A stretch of DNA of 64,000 bases from Ipomoea triloba (Eukaryota; Streptophyta; Magnoliopsida; Solanales; Convolvulaceae). The position numbers and the translations under genes were made by a program. Within the stretch, counting starts at the first letter, position 1. Every line of letters starts with the position of its first letter. The stretch lies in assembly GCF_003576645.1 (NCBI RefSeq), contig NC_044916.1, positions 31,552,215 to 31,616,214 of the forward strand. The letters are read 5' to 3'. Of the stretch, positions 1 through 10,546 are shown one piece after another. The notes below the pieces were generated by a model that worked only from the letters and a program-made list of their open reading frames with translations, did not search any database and was not told the origin of the DNA.

Positions 1-66
<66 letters not shown>
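1..66. repeat. (TA)n microsatellite followed by a T-tract
   Basis: Uninterrupted TA dinucleotides run to about position 49, followed by a run of T. The tract begins at or before the window edge. It flanks a foldback element, and another (TA)n lies on the other side. Confidence 0.95.
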
Positions 67-268
67 GGTTCAGGTGTGGCCATGCTCTCCCGTGCCGCCG
101 TGCGGTCACACACCACTCAATGTTACGAAATACACCACTCAATGTTAAAAAATACACCACAATGTTAAGAAACACACCACAGTGCATATTTGTGTGGTGT
201 GTTTCTTAACAATGAGTGGTGTATTTCGTAACATTGAGTGGTGTGAACCGCACGGCTGCACCTGAACC
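67..268. mobile_element. Foldback MITE-like element inside a TA tract
   Basis: The ends are inverted: the left begins GGTTCAGGTG and the right ends CACCTGAACC. Most of the interior also pairs; the ACACCACTCAATGTTACG motif on the left returns as its reverse complement on the right near 222-243. No protein is encoded. With (TA)n on both sides, a TA target duplication cannot be told from the flanking repeat. The superfamily is not identified. Confidence 0.7.
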
Positions 269-270
269 TA

Positions 271-273
<3 letters not shown>

Positions 274-346
<73 letters not shown>
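274..346. repeat. (TA)n microsatellite
   Basis: About 70 bp of TA dinucleotides immediately right of the foldback element. Open reading frames through it give only Ile/Tyr repeats and are not genes. Confidence 0.95.
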
Positions 347-350
<4 letters not shown>

Positions 351-1545
351 TTTAAAAAAAATAACAAAAAATTTTTTAAAAAATAGTAATTTAAAAAAAA
401 TTAAAAATAAATAAATAAATAAAACCAAAAGAAACAAGAAGCGCCCCAGCGGGCACGTGGGAAACACGCACCCACTAGGGCAGGTAGTGCGCGCCTACCA
501 CCATCTTTTTTTTAGTATGACAAAATTCATTTCTTTGCACGAGTAAGTTTTGTCAACAAATTTTCTCCTATGTCAATTTTGTTAACTCAGTTTTTTGTCA
601 GCTAAAACCAAATAATATCTGATGCTATGGATGCTCTAAGAAGTGAACAATGTGTAGTGGTTATAGTAAAGAAATTAAATAACATTGGATAATATTCTTT
701 TTAAAAAATCAAGTACCTTCAACAATTTAATCAAATCAAGCCTTTGTAGTTACACCAGCAACTTAGTTGGTTCCTAGAATCCTAGGTGATAGTTTGTGGG
801 TAAGGACACGTGATCGAGTTTCGACAGTTACAGTACATAAATCACATCCAATATGTTGAGTCACCGTGATTTACCTCTGATGAACATATTTTGGCTTAAT
901 TAGGAAAAGAAATAAATGTGCAGATGGATCATTGTTGAGAAAGAATTATTTTGGAACAACCATCGGAGAACATCATATCATGGCAATTTATGAACCCTGG
1001 ATCAAAATGACGAGACATAGAATTCATACTTGTAATTAAGGTACATAATTTCATATCATAAAACACAAAAAATAGAAAAATCATAACACAAGACACATAA
1101 GTAATTATAATCGTTATATTATGGATCAGGGCTCACAGTGTACTATTGACCCTAGTGCATGTGTATGTGTATTATGTAGTGATGAGTTTTTGTATTTTAA
1201 GAGTATAAATTCTGTACTTTAAACAAATTAGTAATTGTCTTATGTTATGAATTTCCTTGTGTTTTGAAACTCTATGCTTATGAACACAAATTATGTACCT
1301 AAATCATATTTGAAAAATAAATAAATATATGACATTTGTATGTGTCTTTGTATTGTAATTTTTTGTATCATATGTTACAAAATTTTGTACCTTACAAATA
1401 TAAATTCTGTACATCGACATTTCAATCCAAGGTGCACAATATAAATTGCCAAGAAATTAAGGATGGCATTAATGTAAAATTAAGTAATCTTTTGTTTTGG
1501 GCTTTTTCGTGGCCCAATTTATCTTCTACGACGATATTATCACTC

Positions 1546-1708
1546 TAACATAAATTGGTCTTACTTTGAAGAGTGTTTAATTTGACACACAATTCAAACT
1601 TAAATTGGCCTTACTTTAATTTGAAGAGTGTTTGACAAATAATTCTAACATAAATTGGCCTTACTTTGAAGAGTGTTTGACACATACTTCAAACATAAAT
1701 TGGCCCAA
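1546..1708. repeat. Short tandem repeat, unit about 55-60 bp
   Basis: The phrase 'taaattggccttactttga' followed by 'gagtgtttgaca' recurs about three times, with a fourth partial unit ending 'taaattggcccaac'. The units are imperfect. No coding potential was seen. Confidence 0.8.
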
Positions 1709-3322
1709 CTAATATGTTGATTAATTTGTAAATCTTGGCTTCCCATGTGATTTGGGGACAATTTATATCATGAACCAAGATACACATAGCATTGTAGATC
1801 CTAAATCAAACGACAAGCTACAAAATTTATACTCGTAAAGTACAAAATTTCATAACACAAAACACAAAAAAAAAATCATGAACATAGATGCAGATTACAT
1901 CACAAATCCAATAAGGCGTGAGTGGGACAGAAATACACAAATACGAATTCATGCAAACTTGCAAAGAGAGCTAGTCAACCATTTGGAAGAGTAGAATCTA
2001 GTAGCCAGTTTAACCAATATTTTAATAATTTGAGAGAAAATGAGGGTGACCTTGGAGATTATTGAATATATTTAAGTATGTTTAAAGTAATTTTAGATGT
2101 AATTTGTTTTAATTTTGTTAAAATTATGTTTTATGTAATTTCATTTTTAATTAATCTATGTTCAACATTAGTCTTGTTTTAATCGTCTTAACGAGATAAT
2201 ATAATTTATTTTTGATAATATAAAATTTATGTTTAATTATTTAACAAAATATACAAATATATTAAAACAAAATAAGGACAAAAAAAAAGAATTATAAAAT
2301 AAAAGCAGAGAAAAGTGGGAAATAAAACAATACACCAAAAGTGGGAAACTGCACTATTCATCCTACACTATTTTTTTTACCAGAATGTCGCGTTGATGAG
2401 AACTGAATGAATTGTATTGAGTCCTAATAGCGTTGGTTAGAGCTTTCTTGAGCCATTATTCTTTTTTTTTTCTCATTTTCACGTTTTGGCGGATTGGTTG
2501 GAGATGGTGTAAAAGCTTGTGATGATTTGTAGAATTAGTTGTTAGGGTTGTGTTTTTTAATAATTAAAATGATTCATGCATGATCCTAAACTTGTTTTCC
2601 AGACAAATCATAGCCACATATAATCTCGTAAACCAAATTGGTCCATTGGGAGAGATAATAGAGATGTGTAAGTAACGTAACTAAATTCAAATTTCACATT
2701 TTTTTCTCAATAAAAATGAAAATTTTAGGGACAGTCAAGCGCAAATTGTTTGCCGTGACAACTTGGGATTCCTTAAGAGTGTTTTTGTTAAAAATTGGGA
2801 AGCTATAATGTTAACGTCTGTTCAAATTTTGTCTAAAATACATGTGACATGACTGAAATTGGAAACGTGAATTGAAGAAATTAAATGATGCATTAAAAGA
2901 AACAAATTAAAGACAATAAATGAACTTCACATTATCACTGGAGTTTGAAAAGATTTTGATTAACTCTGAGATGCATAATGTATCTTTCAATATTGCAAAG
3001 CGCTGACGAGGTATGAAATGACCTAACTTTCTTTCTCTTTTTTTCTTTTTTTTTATGAGAATGAAAACTCGCAGTCATTAATAAGAGTGTGTATTGAATA
3101 AATTTTATTTTTGTGAAACTCTTCAAAAAAATATTGACAAAAAATCAAACTCGTAACGTACGAAAGTAATAATTTGCATTTAACAACTGGGTCATTACTC
3201 ATTCACATATTTTGATTTTTTTAAGAAGACCTAACTTTCTTCTTCTTTTTTTTTTTTTAATACAATCTCAGTTTTGTTAGATTAATCATAAACTCACATA
3301 ACCCGCCTATACTATAAAGCTA

Positions 3323-3490
3323 CTATATAAGTAAATTGCTAGTCGCGCAATCAGCTCACGTGTCATATCTTAATATTTATGCGCACACAAAGAATCCAAT
3401 CCACACACTATATAAGTAAATTGCTAGTCGCGCAATTAGCTCACTTGTCATATCCTAATATCCGTTGGCACACAATGAATCCAATCTACA
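3323..3490. repeat. Direct tandem duplication, period 85 bp
   Basis: The segment starting 'ctatataagtaaattgctag' at 3323 recurs at 3408, continuing through 'tcgcgcaat.agctcac' and 'gaatccaatc'. The two units differ at several positions, so the duplication is not recent. Confidence 0.85.
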
Positions 3491-3954
3491 CATTATATTC
3501 TTTCATTCATCTATACATTTTTGCCATTCATATTTTAAATGAGATTCAAATTTTCATACCACCTTCTTCAGTCCTGACATCAAAAAGCACAAAGCTCCGA
3601 CAAGACCTAACTTTGTACTCCTTGAATCGGGCATGTGGTGTCATTCATTAAACATAGAATGAACAAAATATTGTTTGATAAAAAAACATGTATGGTAGGC
3701 GACAAATTTAGGGTTGTTGACTTGCTGGGCTTCATCTGTAGCCGCGTCAGTATGTAAGAAAACAAGTTTTTAGTAGATGAAAGAGTACTACAATACGTAA
3801 TCTTAAATTTTACTTTTTTTTACTTTTTTACTTTATGGTGTGGTAAACAATGATGAGATATTTTCATCATGTGAAACTCATAAAAATATTTATATCAAGA
3901 ATTTGTGAAATTAAAAGTAGTTCATCATATATCCACAACTTTAAGTTGTGGATA

Positions 3955-4062
3955 TAACGTGTATTTGTGAGTCAATATCGCCTTCACAGAGGCTTGAACC
4001 ACCCCTTCCATATTGGAGTGCAACTGTGTGCCACTAGACTATAAGATTCTATTCACTACCCA
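3955..4062 (-). mobile_element. tRNA-derived SINE remnant
   Basis: Read on the minus strand, the piece contains a box A-like TAGTCTAGTGGCA and, about 45 bp downstream, a box B-like GGTTCAAGCCTC, the spacing of a tRNA-type RNA polymerase III promoter. It has no intact cloverleaf and so is not a tRNA gene. Confidence 0.45.
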
Positions 4063-5025
4063 AAAAAAAGAATCCTACTTAAACTCATAATATTAGTAAG
4101 TATTTAATTCTCATTACCATTCCGATTTCAATGTTTGAACCAAATGCACGACCCTAAGTGATATTTAATTCATATATAATCTGATGTGATCGTTCTTGTT
4201 AAGAGGCTAATACATGGCCATAAAAGTTAGTTTAAGAGTAGAGGATATTAATTTCAATTTAAATACAGTTGTACAATATCTTATAAAGTCAATGTGAAAT
4301 TATAATGTCATCCACATTAAGTTTGATATTAGATTCTTGTTCATAAAAAATGTATAATTTGAATAGTGGAGGAGCGTTTGGTTCATAAAATGTGAAATTA
4401 CATCTTGAAAGATAAGTTAAGAATTTGGAAATATAAGATTACCTTAAGTGTGGTTTAGATTATGAAAATATTAATTTGTTTGAATTGTCTGAAATCTTTT
4501 TTTTTTTTTTTTTTAGTGTAATTCACCTTTTCTATGTAATTTGTAAGTATTACACATGATAAATGTTTAATTTATTCGATATGCAATCGATTAGATCGAG
4601 GCTTTGGTTTGACCCACAACTATATAAACACTGCTATCAATCTTTTTAAACATCCACCGTCCACAAATATGGAGTCCTGTTCTTTCAAGAAGAAGAAGAA
4701 AAAAATGTATTGAAAATGTACATCCAACATAAATTTGCATGTGATACAATAATGCTGAGCAAACAGCATGACACGTTTCCACCGGACATACATATTACTT
4801 ATTCTTGGTGAAATATTAATAAAAATGTACCGAGTAATATTTATAAAAATGTATTATATTTTTGGTAAAAAAAATACTTTGAGACCGTCTCAAGAAATTA
4901 AATGCCAATTGTACAAATAATGTTAATATTAATTGTATTTTTTTTTATTAATGAGAGAAATCTGAAGTCATTATCCAAATGCGTGCATTGAGTAAATTAA
5001 ACCGCGCCCTGCAGCCTTAGGCTAC

Positions 5026-5090
5026 CATCATCTAGAAAGTGGTTCACTTGCTGGGATGAGGAAGGAAGTGAACCCCTTTTCTAGATGATG
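5026..5090. repeat. Short near-perfect hairpin
   Basis: CATCATCTAGAAA..GGTTCACTT pairs with AAGTGAACC...TTTCTAGATGATG across a loop of about 16 bp. The stem is around 24 bp with a one-base bulge. It lies about 620 bp upstream of the methyltransferase start codon and may be the tip of a decayed MITE. Confidence 0.75.
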
Positions 5091-5605
5091 TAGAAGGTAA
5101 TGTGAATTTTTATTATTTTTTTTTTTTGTTTTTGTTTTGTTAGCTTATTTGGCTTGCAAGCATGACTTTTATAGTTTTATTTTCTTCTTTTATTTTTTTA
5201 TTTTTTTATTACTTTATTATTATATTTATAATATAAAATGAAAGTGTGATCACTTTTGAAAATGAGAGATGAGAAAATAGTGAAGAATTTTCAAATTGAA
5301 TGATGTGGAGGTGAGATCCAATTTTGAAAGTGAGAAAGTAATGCACGCCCTTAGTCCGTAAATGAACACAAGGAAGTAAAATAACCTAAATTGCTTATAA
5401 CTCACTGACTCAAATCAAGAAATTAAATTAGTAAGTTATTCTGTTAAGAATTAAACTTATAATAAGCTTGTGTTTTTATTTTGGAAGTATATAATCCTAC
5501 TACAGTGATGTGAATGAGTATGGATTGAAGTAAAATAGGGATATATTAATAATAAACTAAAGAAAATAGTTGAGTTGACAATTCAACCAGCAGCCTGCCA
5601 GCGGC

Positions 5606-5613
5606 TATAAAAA
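5606..5613 (+). promoter_or_regulatory. TATA box of the methyltransferase gene
   Basis: TATAAAAA lies 104 bp before the start codon, which would put transcription start near 5635-5640 and give a 5' leader of about 70 nt. No other good TATA sequence was seen between here and the start codon. Confidence 0.65.
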
Positions 5614-5709
5614 GGAGAAAAGAAAGCATATTTGAGCAAGCTATCTAGGCATTCAGTTACCAATTCCTACATATATACCTTGAAGAGTTGAGAGTGACAG
5701 AGAGGAGAG

Positions 5710-7369
5710 ATGAAGGTAGCTGAAGTGCTTCACATGAATGGAGGAAATGGAGACACCAGTTATGCCACCAACTCCCTTCTTCAGGTTAATTATTATATAT
5801 ATTGCATTGCATTCAATTCATTAACATTAATCCCTACATATATACTTTTATTGTCAAAAACCACATGTTTTTTTTTTTTTTTTTTTAATGTTAATGTTAC
5901 GTTTTCGGTTTTGGGTAATGGCCGCAGCGAAAGGTGATACTTATGACGAAGCCAATAACAGACAGAGCCATAACAAGCCTCTATAGCAACCTCAACAATC
6001 CTAAGACCATTTCCATTGCTGACTTGGGCTGTTCCTCCGGCCCCAACACCTTTCTCGCCGTCTCCGGCCTCGTCAAAGCCGTCGATACTGCGCGGAAGAA
6101 GCTCCGGCAAAACTCGCCGGAGTTTCACATTTATTTGAATGATCTTCCCAGCAATGACTTCAACACCATTTTCCAGTCGTTGCAGAAACATCAAGAGGAG
6201 ATCAAGAGGGAGTTGGGAGACGGCTCTGGGCCGTGCTTCTTCAATGGAGTTCCTGGTTCATTTTATGAAAGGCTTTTCCCCACCGATAGCCTCCATTTTG
6301 TTCATTCCTCTTATAGTCTCCATTGGCTATCTCAGGTATATATACCAAAATATTCATCAACCTAGGAAAATGAATTGAAAAAAGTTATTTAATTCAGTAC
6401 AATGATTGTATGTTGAACCATTTGTTGTGTTAAACGTTTAGGTACCTAAAGGAATAGAAGACAACAAGGGCAACATTTACATGTCAGCTTCAAGCCCACC
6501 TAGTGTGATAAAGGCCTACTACAAGCAATTTGAAAGCGATTTTTCGACCTTTCTCAAATGTCGTTCAGAGGAATTGGTGAAAGGTGGAATGATGGTTCTT
6601 ACTACTTTGGGCAGGAAAAGTGAAGACCCTAGTAGCAAAGATGGGTGCCATATTTGGGAACTCCTAGCCATGACCCTTAATGATCTAGTTGCAAAGGTAG
6701 TTAATTTCTCAACTCTTGATCAATTATAAAATTTATAAAAATTTATAAATTATAAGGTGTTAGTTTGTACCAAGTACAATTTTGGACATGTTTAATTGTA
6801 CCTAGCTAAAATTAATGATGAGAATAGTACAAATTATTAATAGTACTCAGTATACCTAATTAAATAACATATAACGACTACACGGATCTGATACAAATCG
6901 TCACCATGATTAAAATATATTTCCCAAAAACCCTCTAGTGTACTTATGACGACCATGAGCAATATATATAATTAAAAGTTGCTTTGTTTAATTTCCTGGC
7001 CTGCAGGGATTAGTGGAAGAGGAGAAATTAAATTCATTCAACATTCCAAAGTACACACCATCTCCGACAGAAATAAAGGTCCTGGTTGAGAAGAATGGTG
7101 CATTCACTATTAACTCCTTAGAAGTTTCCCAGATCTATTGGACTGAATTCGACAATGACAATATCAGTAAGAATAATGAGAAGAATAATAATGGTGGATA
7201 CAATGTTGCTAGGTGCATGAGAGCAGTGGCTGAGCCGATGCTTGTTAGCCACTTTGGTGAAGGAATAATGGAGGATGTGTTTCACAGGTACAGAGAAATC
7301 ATTGCTGATTCCATGTCTAAAGAGAAGACACAGTTCATCAACGTTGCTGTCTCCTTGATTAGAAAGTAG
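5710..7369 (+). CDS. SAMT: SABATH carboxyl methyltransferase, salicylate/benzoate type
   Basis: Four exons (5710-5784, 5928-6335, 6442-6696, 7007-7369) join in frame into a 366-residue protein, normal for the family. These enzymes move a methyl group from S-adenosylmethionine to a small carboxylic acid, producing volatile esters such as methyl salicylate or methyl benzoate in the cytosol. Visible landmarks are the SAM-binding motif [10 protein letters not shown] at 56-65, the NDLPSNDFN motif at about 128, the aromatic-pocket motif SLHWLSQ at 155-161, the TPSPTE motif in exon 4, and the C-terminal [12 protein letters not shown] block. Overall similarity to Clarkia-type SAMT is high. Position 157 is His; in this family Met here is linked to salicylate preference and His to benzoate-type or dual enzymes, so BSMT-like activity is likely. 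The introns are short (100-310 bp) with GT-AG ends. No break was seen, so the gene looks functional. The exact acid substrate is inferred. Confidence 0.93.
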
Positions 7370-8506
7370 TTGATGAACTACAACATAGTAATAATATAAT
7401 AAGGGCTGGGTTACTAGTTCAAACCAGCAAATAATTTGGTGGGGATTAACATATAAGGGTTAATAATTAATGATCAATTTGTTGTTCTTTTTTGTTTTTT
7501 TTTTTGGGTAGTATTATTTGTGTGAAGTGCTATATATTGTCGCTTTCATGTTGCACTTTCATTGTGTGATTGTGATTTTTGCTAGGCTTGTATTGTACTT
7601 GAATTGCCATATTTGATACAATAATAAATTTCTATGCATGGTACTATGGTAAGTTGGTAACTCTTTCACACATTAATGGCAGTATACCTCCGCCTTTAAT
7701 TTAATTTGTTTTAAGAAAATACAAAACAAACAAAAAGGGAATATCATGAGTATGTATATGAATGAAAATTAACATCAAAAAATAACTAACAAAATTCAAT
7801 GGGTAAAATAAGATATATATCATAGTAATCATATTGCACAAAGTAAATGTCTTGTTTTTGTTATAAATATATATATATTAAGTGAGCATTATTAGTTTTT
7901 GTTATAAATATATATATTAAGTGAGTATTATTATTTATTAGTATAACGGATGTAACGGTCCGTCATTATTATTATCAGTATTGTATCCACATTACCTTTG
8001 TATATTATATATATGTTTAGCTCATTTGTACATGGATGATGTTGATCTAATGAAATCATAACTCTCTTTGCCTCTCTTTTCTATCTCTTCTCTCTACGTG
8101 TAAATTCACCGGTTAGGAGTTAAGCCAATGGGCACAACAAACAACTTACAACAGTTTTACTAATATTTTTAAGCCTAATACAATGTGATTCAATGTCCAT
8201 TCATAATAGATTTATACAAGGTAGATAGCAAACATACATATCATTCACCATACGTGTCTTCTAAATATAATAACATCCATTTGCAAGTGTTATAGATTGA
8301 GTTTTTCCACAATCATTATAATGTGTACCATATTCCATATTGTAAGGTAGACCATTGATATATAAATTCAGTTTTAATATACTAAATATGTATTTTTGAT
8401 ATACCTAAAAATGGACTTCAAATATACTAAAAATAACAATTTTCAATAGTTCACATTGCAATGTTGACTATAATTCATTGTATAAGTTGTCGTCTTCCCT
8501 GGCAAA

Positions 8507-8757
8507 TTATTGGACCGTGGTCCACACAGACCACGGTCCAAAACGACGTCATTGAACTTTATGAGTTAAAATATGTACTTTATGTGTTAGAATAATATAC
8601 ATTAATGAAACTTTTGAGGTAAGATAATATACTTTATGAGTTAGAATAATGTACATTATGATATATAAAAATGTATGTTACAATAAGTCATGTAAAAAAA
8701 ATAATTTTGCAAAATAACATCATTTTTTAGAACGTTGTGTGGATCACAGTTTACTAT
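8507..8757. mobile_element. MITE-like element with 'ggtccacacag' ends
   Basis: The left end contains a short palindrome (GGACCGTGGTCC...GACCACGGTCC). The right end contains TGTGTGGATCACAG, roughly the inverted left end. The interior is AT-rich and repeats 'tatactttatgagttagaataatgt'. Related AT-rich pieces occur near 23440-23520, 51130-51230 and 59160-59695. The boundaries are approximate. Confidence 0.45.
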
Positions 8758-9214
8758 TGGGCTTCCCTGAACCAGATCTTCAAGTTTGGGCCTGGCTTAC
8801 CTCCTATTAAGTAGTCCCTAGTCTTCATCGGCCAATCTCTAACAACTGAGCCCATTGGAAATAATTGGAATTTGGAATAGCGCCTCTCCTAATTATTCCA
8901 TTTAACATTATTTAATTTTAATTAATTTAACAGTTTAAACACCAACAACAATTTCTTGAAGAAATTACATTCTGAATTTCAACCTGCCAGTCAGTAGTTA
9001 GTAAATTATAATATTATTATTAGCCATGTTTAAATTAAATGTAGTCTAAATTTCATTCTTTAACATTAAGCTATTTTATTTAATATGAAAACTTGAAATG
9101 TAAAATCTTTGATTCAATCCATGTTAACCAAATCTCAAACACAAAATAGGTAAGTTTAAATGACATATATATTTAGAATTGCATGACGACTATAATATTT
9201 AACACTGTACTTTA

Positions 9215-9365
9215 TTACAATGCAGTATCTGTTCATAACTACTTTCTCAACCTATTGAAGCACAAGAGTCAGTATTGCTTCCACTGAAGCTCGAACCCAT
9301 CACCTCCCGTATAAAGGGAAGGGTTTGATGTCACTGGATCACAAGGTCCTTGGCCTAGTATTTAC
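9215..9365 (-). mobile_element. tRNA-derived SINE remnant
   Basis: On the minus strand, a box A-like GATCCAGTGACATC is followed about 45 bp later by box B-like GGGTTCGAGCTTC, with a tRNA-like head and a non-tRNA body. It resembles the piece at 3955-4062, so both probably belong to one family. Confidence 0.5.
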
Positions 9366-10546
9366 TTCTTTCACTAAAAATTCAAAATAAAAATAAATTA
9401 AAATTTTTGTAATTAGAGTGTAATCGGTTTCCTTCACTAAAACTCACATGCTGCCTTCCCTATTTTAGCCTTTCTTGTATCTAAATTACAAATTTTCTTT
9501 TTTTAAACAAAATGGGGACTATCTACCCTTGCTTACAACTCTTCTAACTTTATGTCCCTCTTATCGTCAATGTAAGCCTGATTCATTTCTTGTGACGCTT
9601 TGCTCTGATTATGCTAACCAACTTAAACTTTTAATTGAGACGAATGAATTTAAATTATAATTAAAATACATTCTTTTTTAAAAATTCCCACCCCTCCCTC
9701 TCTTAATTTACCCTTATCCGTTACAGAAAGGTTAAAAATTGTAGTCCTTTTGCTGTTCCCCTCCTTGACTCAAGTCTCCCTGAAATTACTCCTTTCATAA
9801 TTCTAACCTCAACATTTATACTGTATTCTTTATTTTTATTTTTCTAAAAAAGGTCTTTTCTTGGCTCTGATTCTATCTTTTCTTGTGAATAGTTGCCTTC
9901 ATTTTTCGCTTCCTTCTCCTACTGTTTGTTTTTATTCCTTTTTTGCATCAACTGTTTTGCCGTTTGCTTGACTTGTATGCTTTTTCATTGAGTATTCTTT
10001 TCTTTGATTCTTCAACCCATATCAGATTCCCCCAGAGTTTTCGATTTTCTTTATTTCCTTTTTCTTTTTTCTTTTTTTTTTGTTTGCATAGCACTCTCTG
10101 TCTTCACCCTACCGCCCACATGCCTGGTTATTGAGTTTGTCTGATCTGGATCCAATCGCGAGAATATATTTTTGTTCTTTTTTTTTTTTTCTTTGTTCCC
10201 ATCAAAATTTGGGTGTTTTCGAGCGAGCTTGAGCAGCACCGACTAGGAGGAGGAGGAGAGGGAGGTGAGTTTCGTTGACTTTCATTCTTGGGCAACTTGC
10301 AAGATTTATATTGGTTTACCCTATCAGACTGTAATCTGAAGTGGTTGTTCATCAGTTTTGGGCAAGTATTTGAAATTATTGAATTTTGAGGAAATATATG
10401 GAGTGGGGTTGTGTTTAATTTTGGAATATGGAAATATTTCGTTACTGGGTGGATTGCTGTTAGGGAAAGTTGTGAACTTTTGATGATTGAGTTGGGTTTT
10501 GAGAGTATAGTGTAAAGTGTGTGGTTGCCTTGAGTACTCCTGAGGC

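Larger units (their letters stand above)
347..5605. other. Gene-free, repeat-rich left flank
   Basis: No exon-like open frame with recognisable protein similarity was seen. The stretch is AT-rich and contains the tandem repeats, a SINE remnant and a hairpin listed separately. A second tRNA-like SINE remnant may lie at about 758-840 (box A-like near 763, box B-like GATCGAGTTTCGAC near 813). The segments 990-1150 and 1760-1880 share words such as 'acaaaatttcataacacaaaacac', pointing to old dispersed repeat copies. Confidence 0.6.
7370..10546. other. Intergenic: MITE-like and SINE-like remnants plus the leader of the next gene
   Basis: AATAAA near 7624 is a candidate poly(A) signal for the methyltransferase. 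The stretch holds a foldback-ended element (8507-8757) and a minus-strand SINE remnant (about 9215-9365), listed separately. From about 9,700 the sequence turns pyrimidine-rich, as in a plant leader region. A good donor (GAG|GTGAGT at 10262-10270) suggests a 5' UTR intron before the start at 10547; its acceptor is unclear. No other gene was seen. Confidence 0.5.

Noticed and set aside
165..467. Minus-strand open frame with an Ile/Tyr run
   Set aside because: Runs through (TA)n and the foldback element; low complexity.
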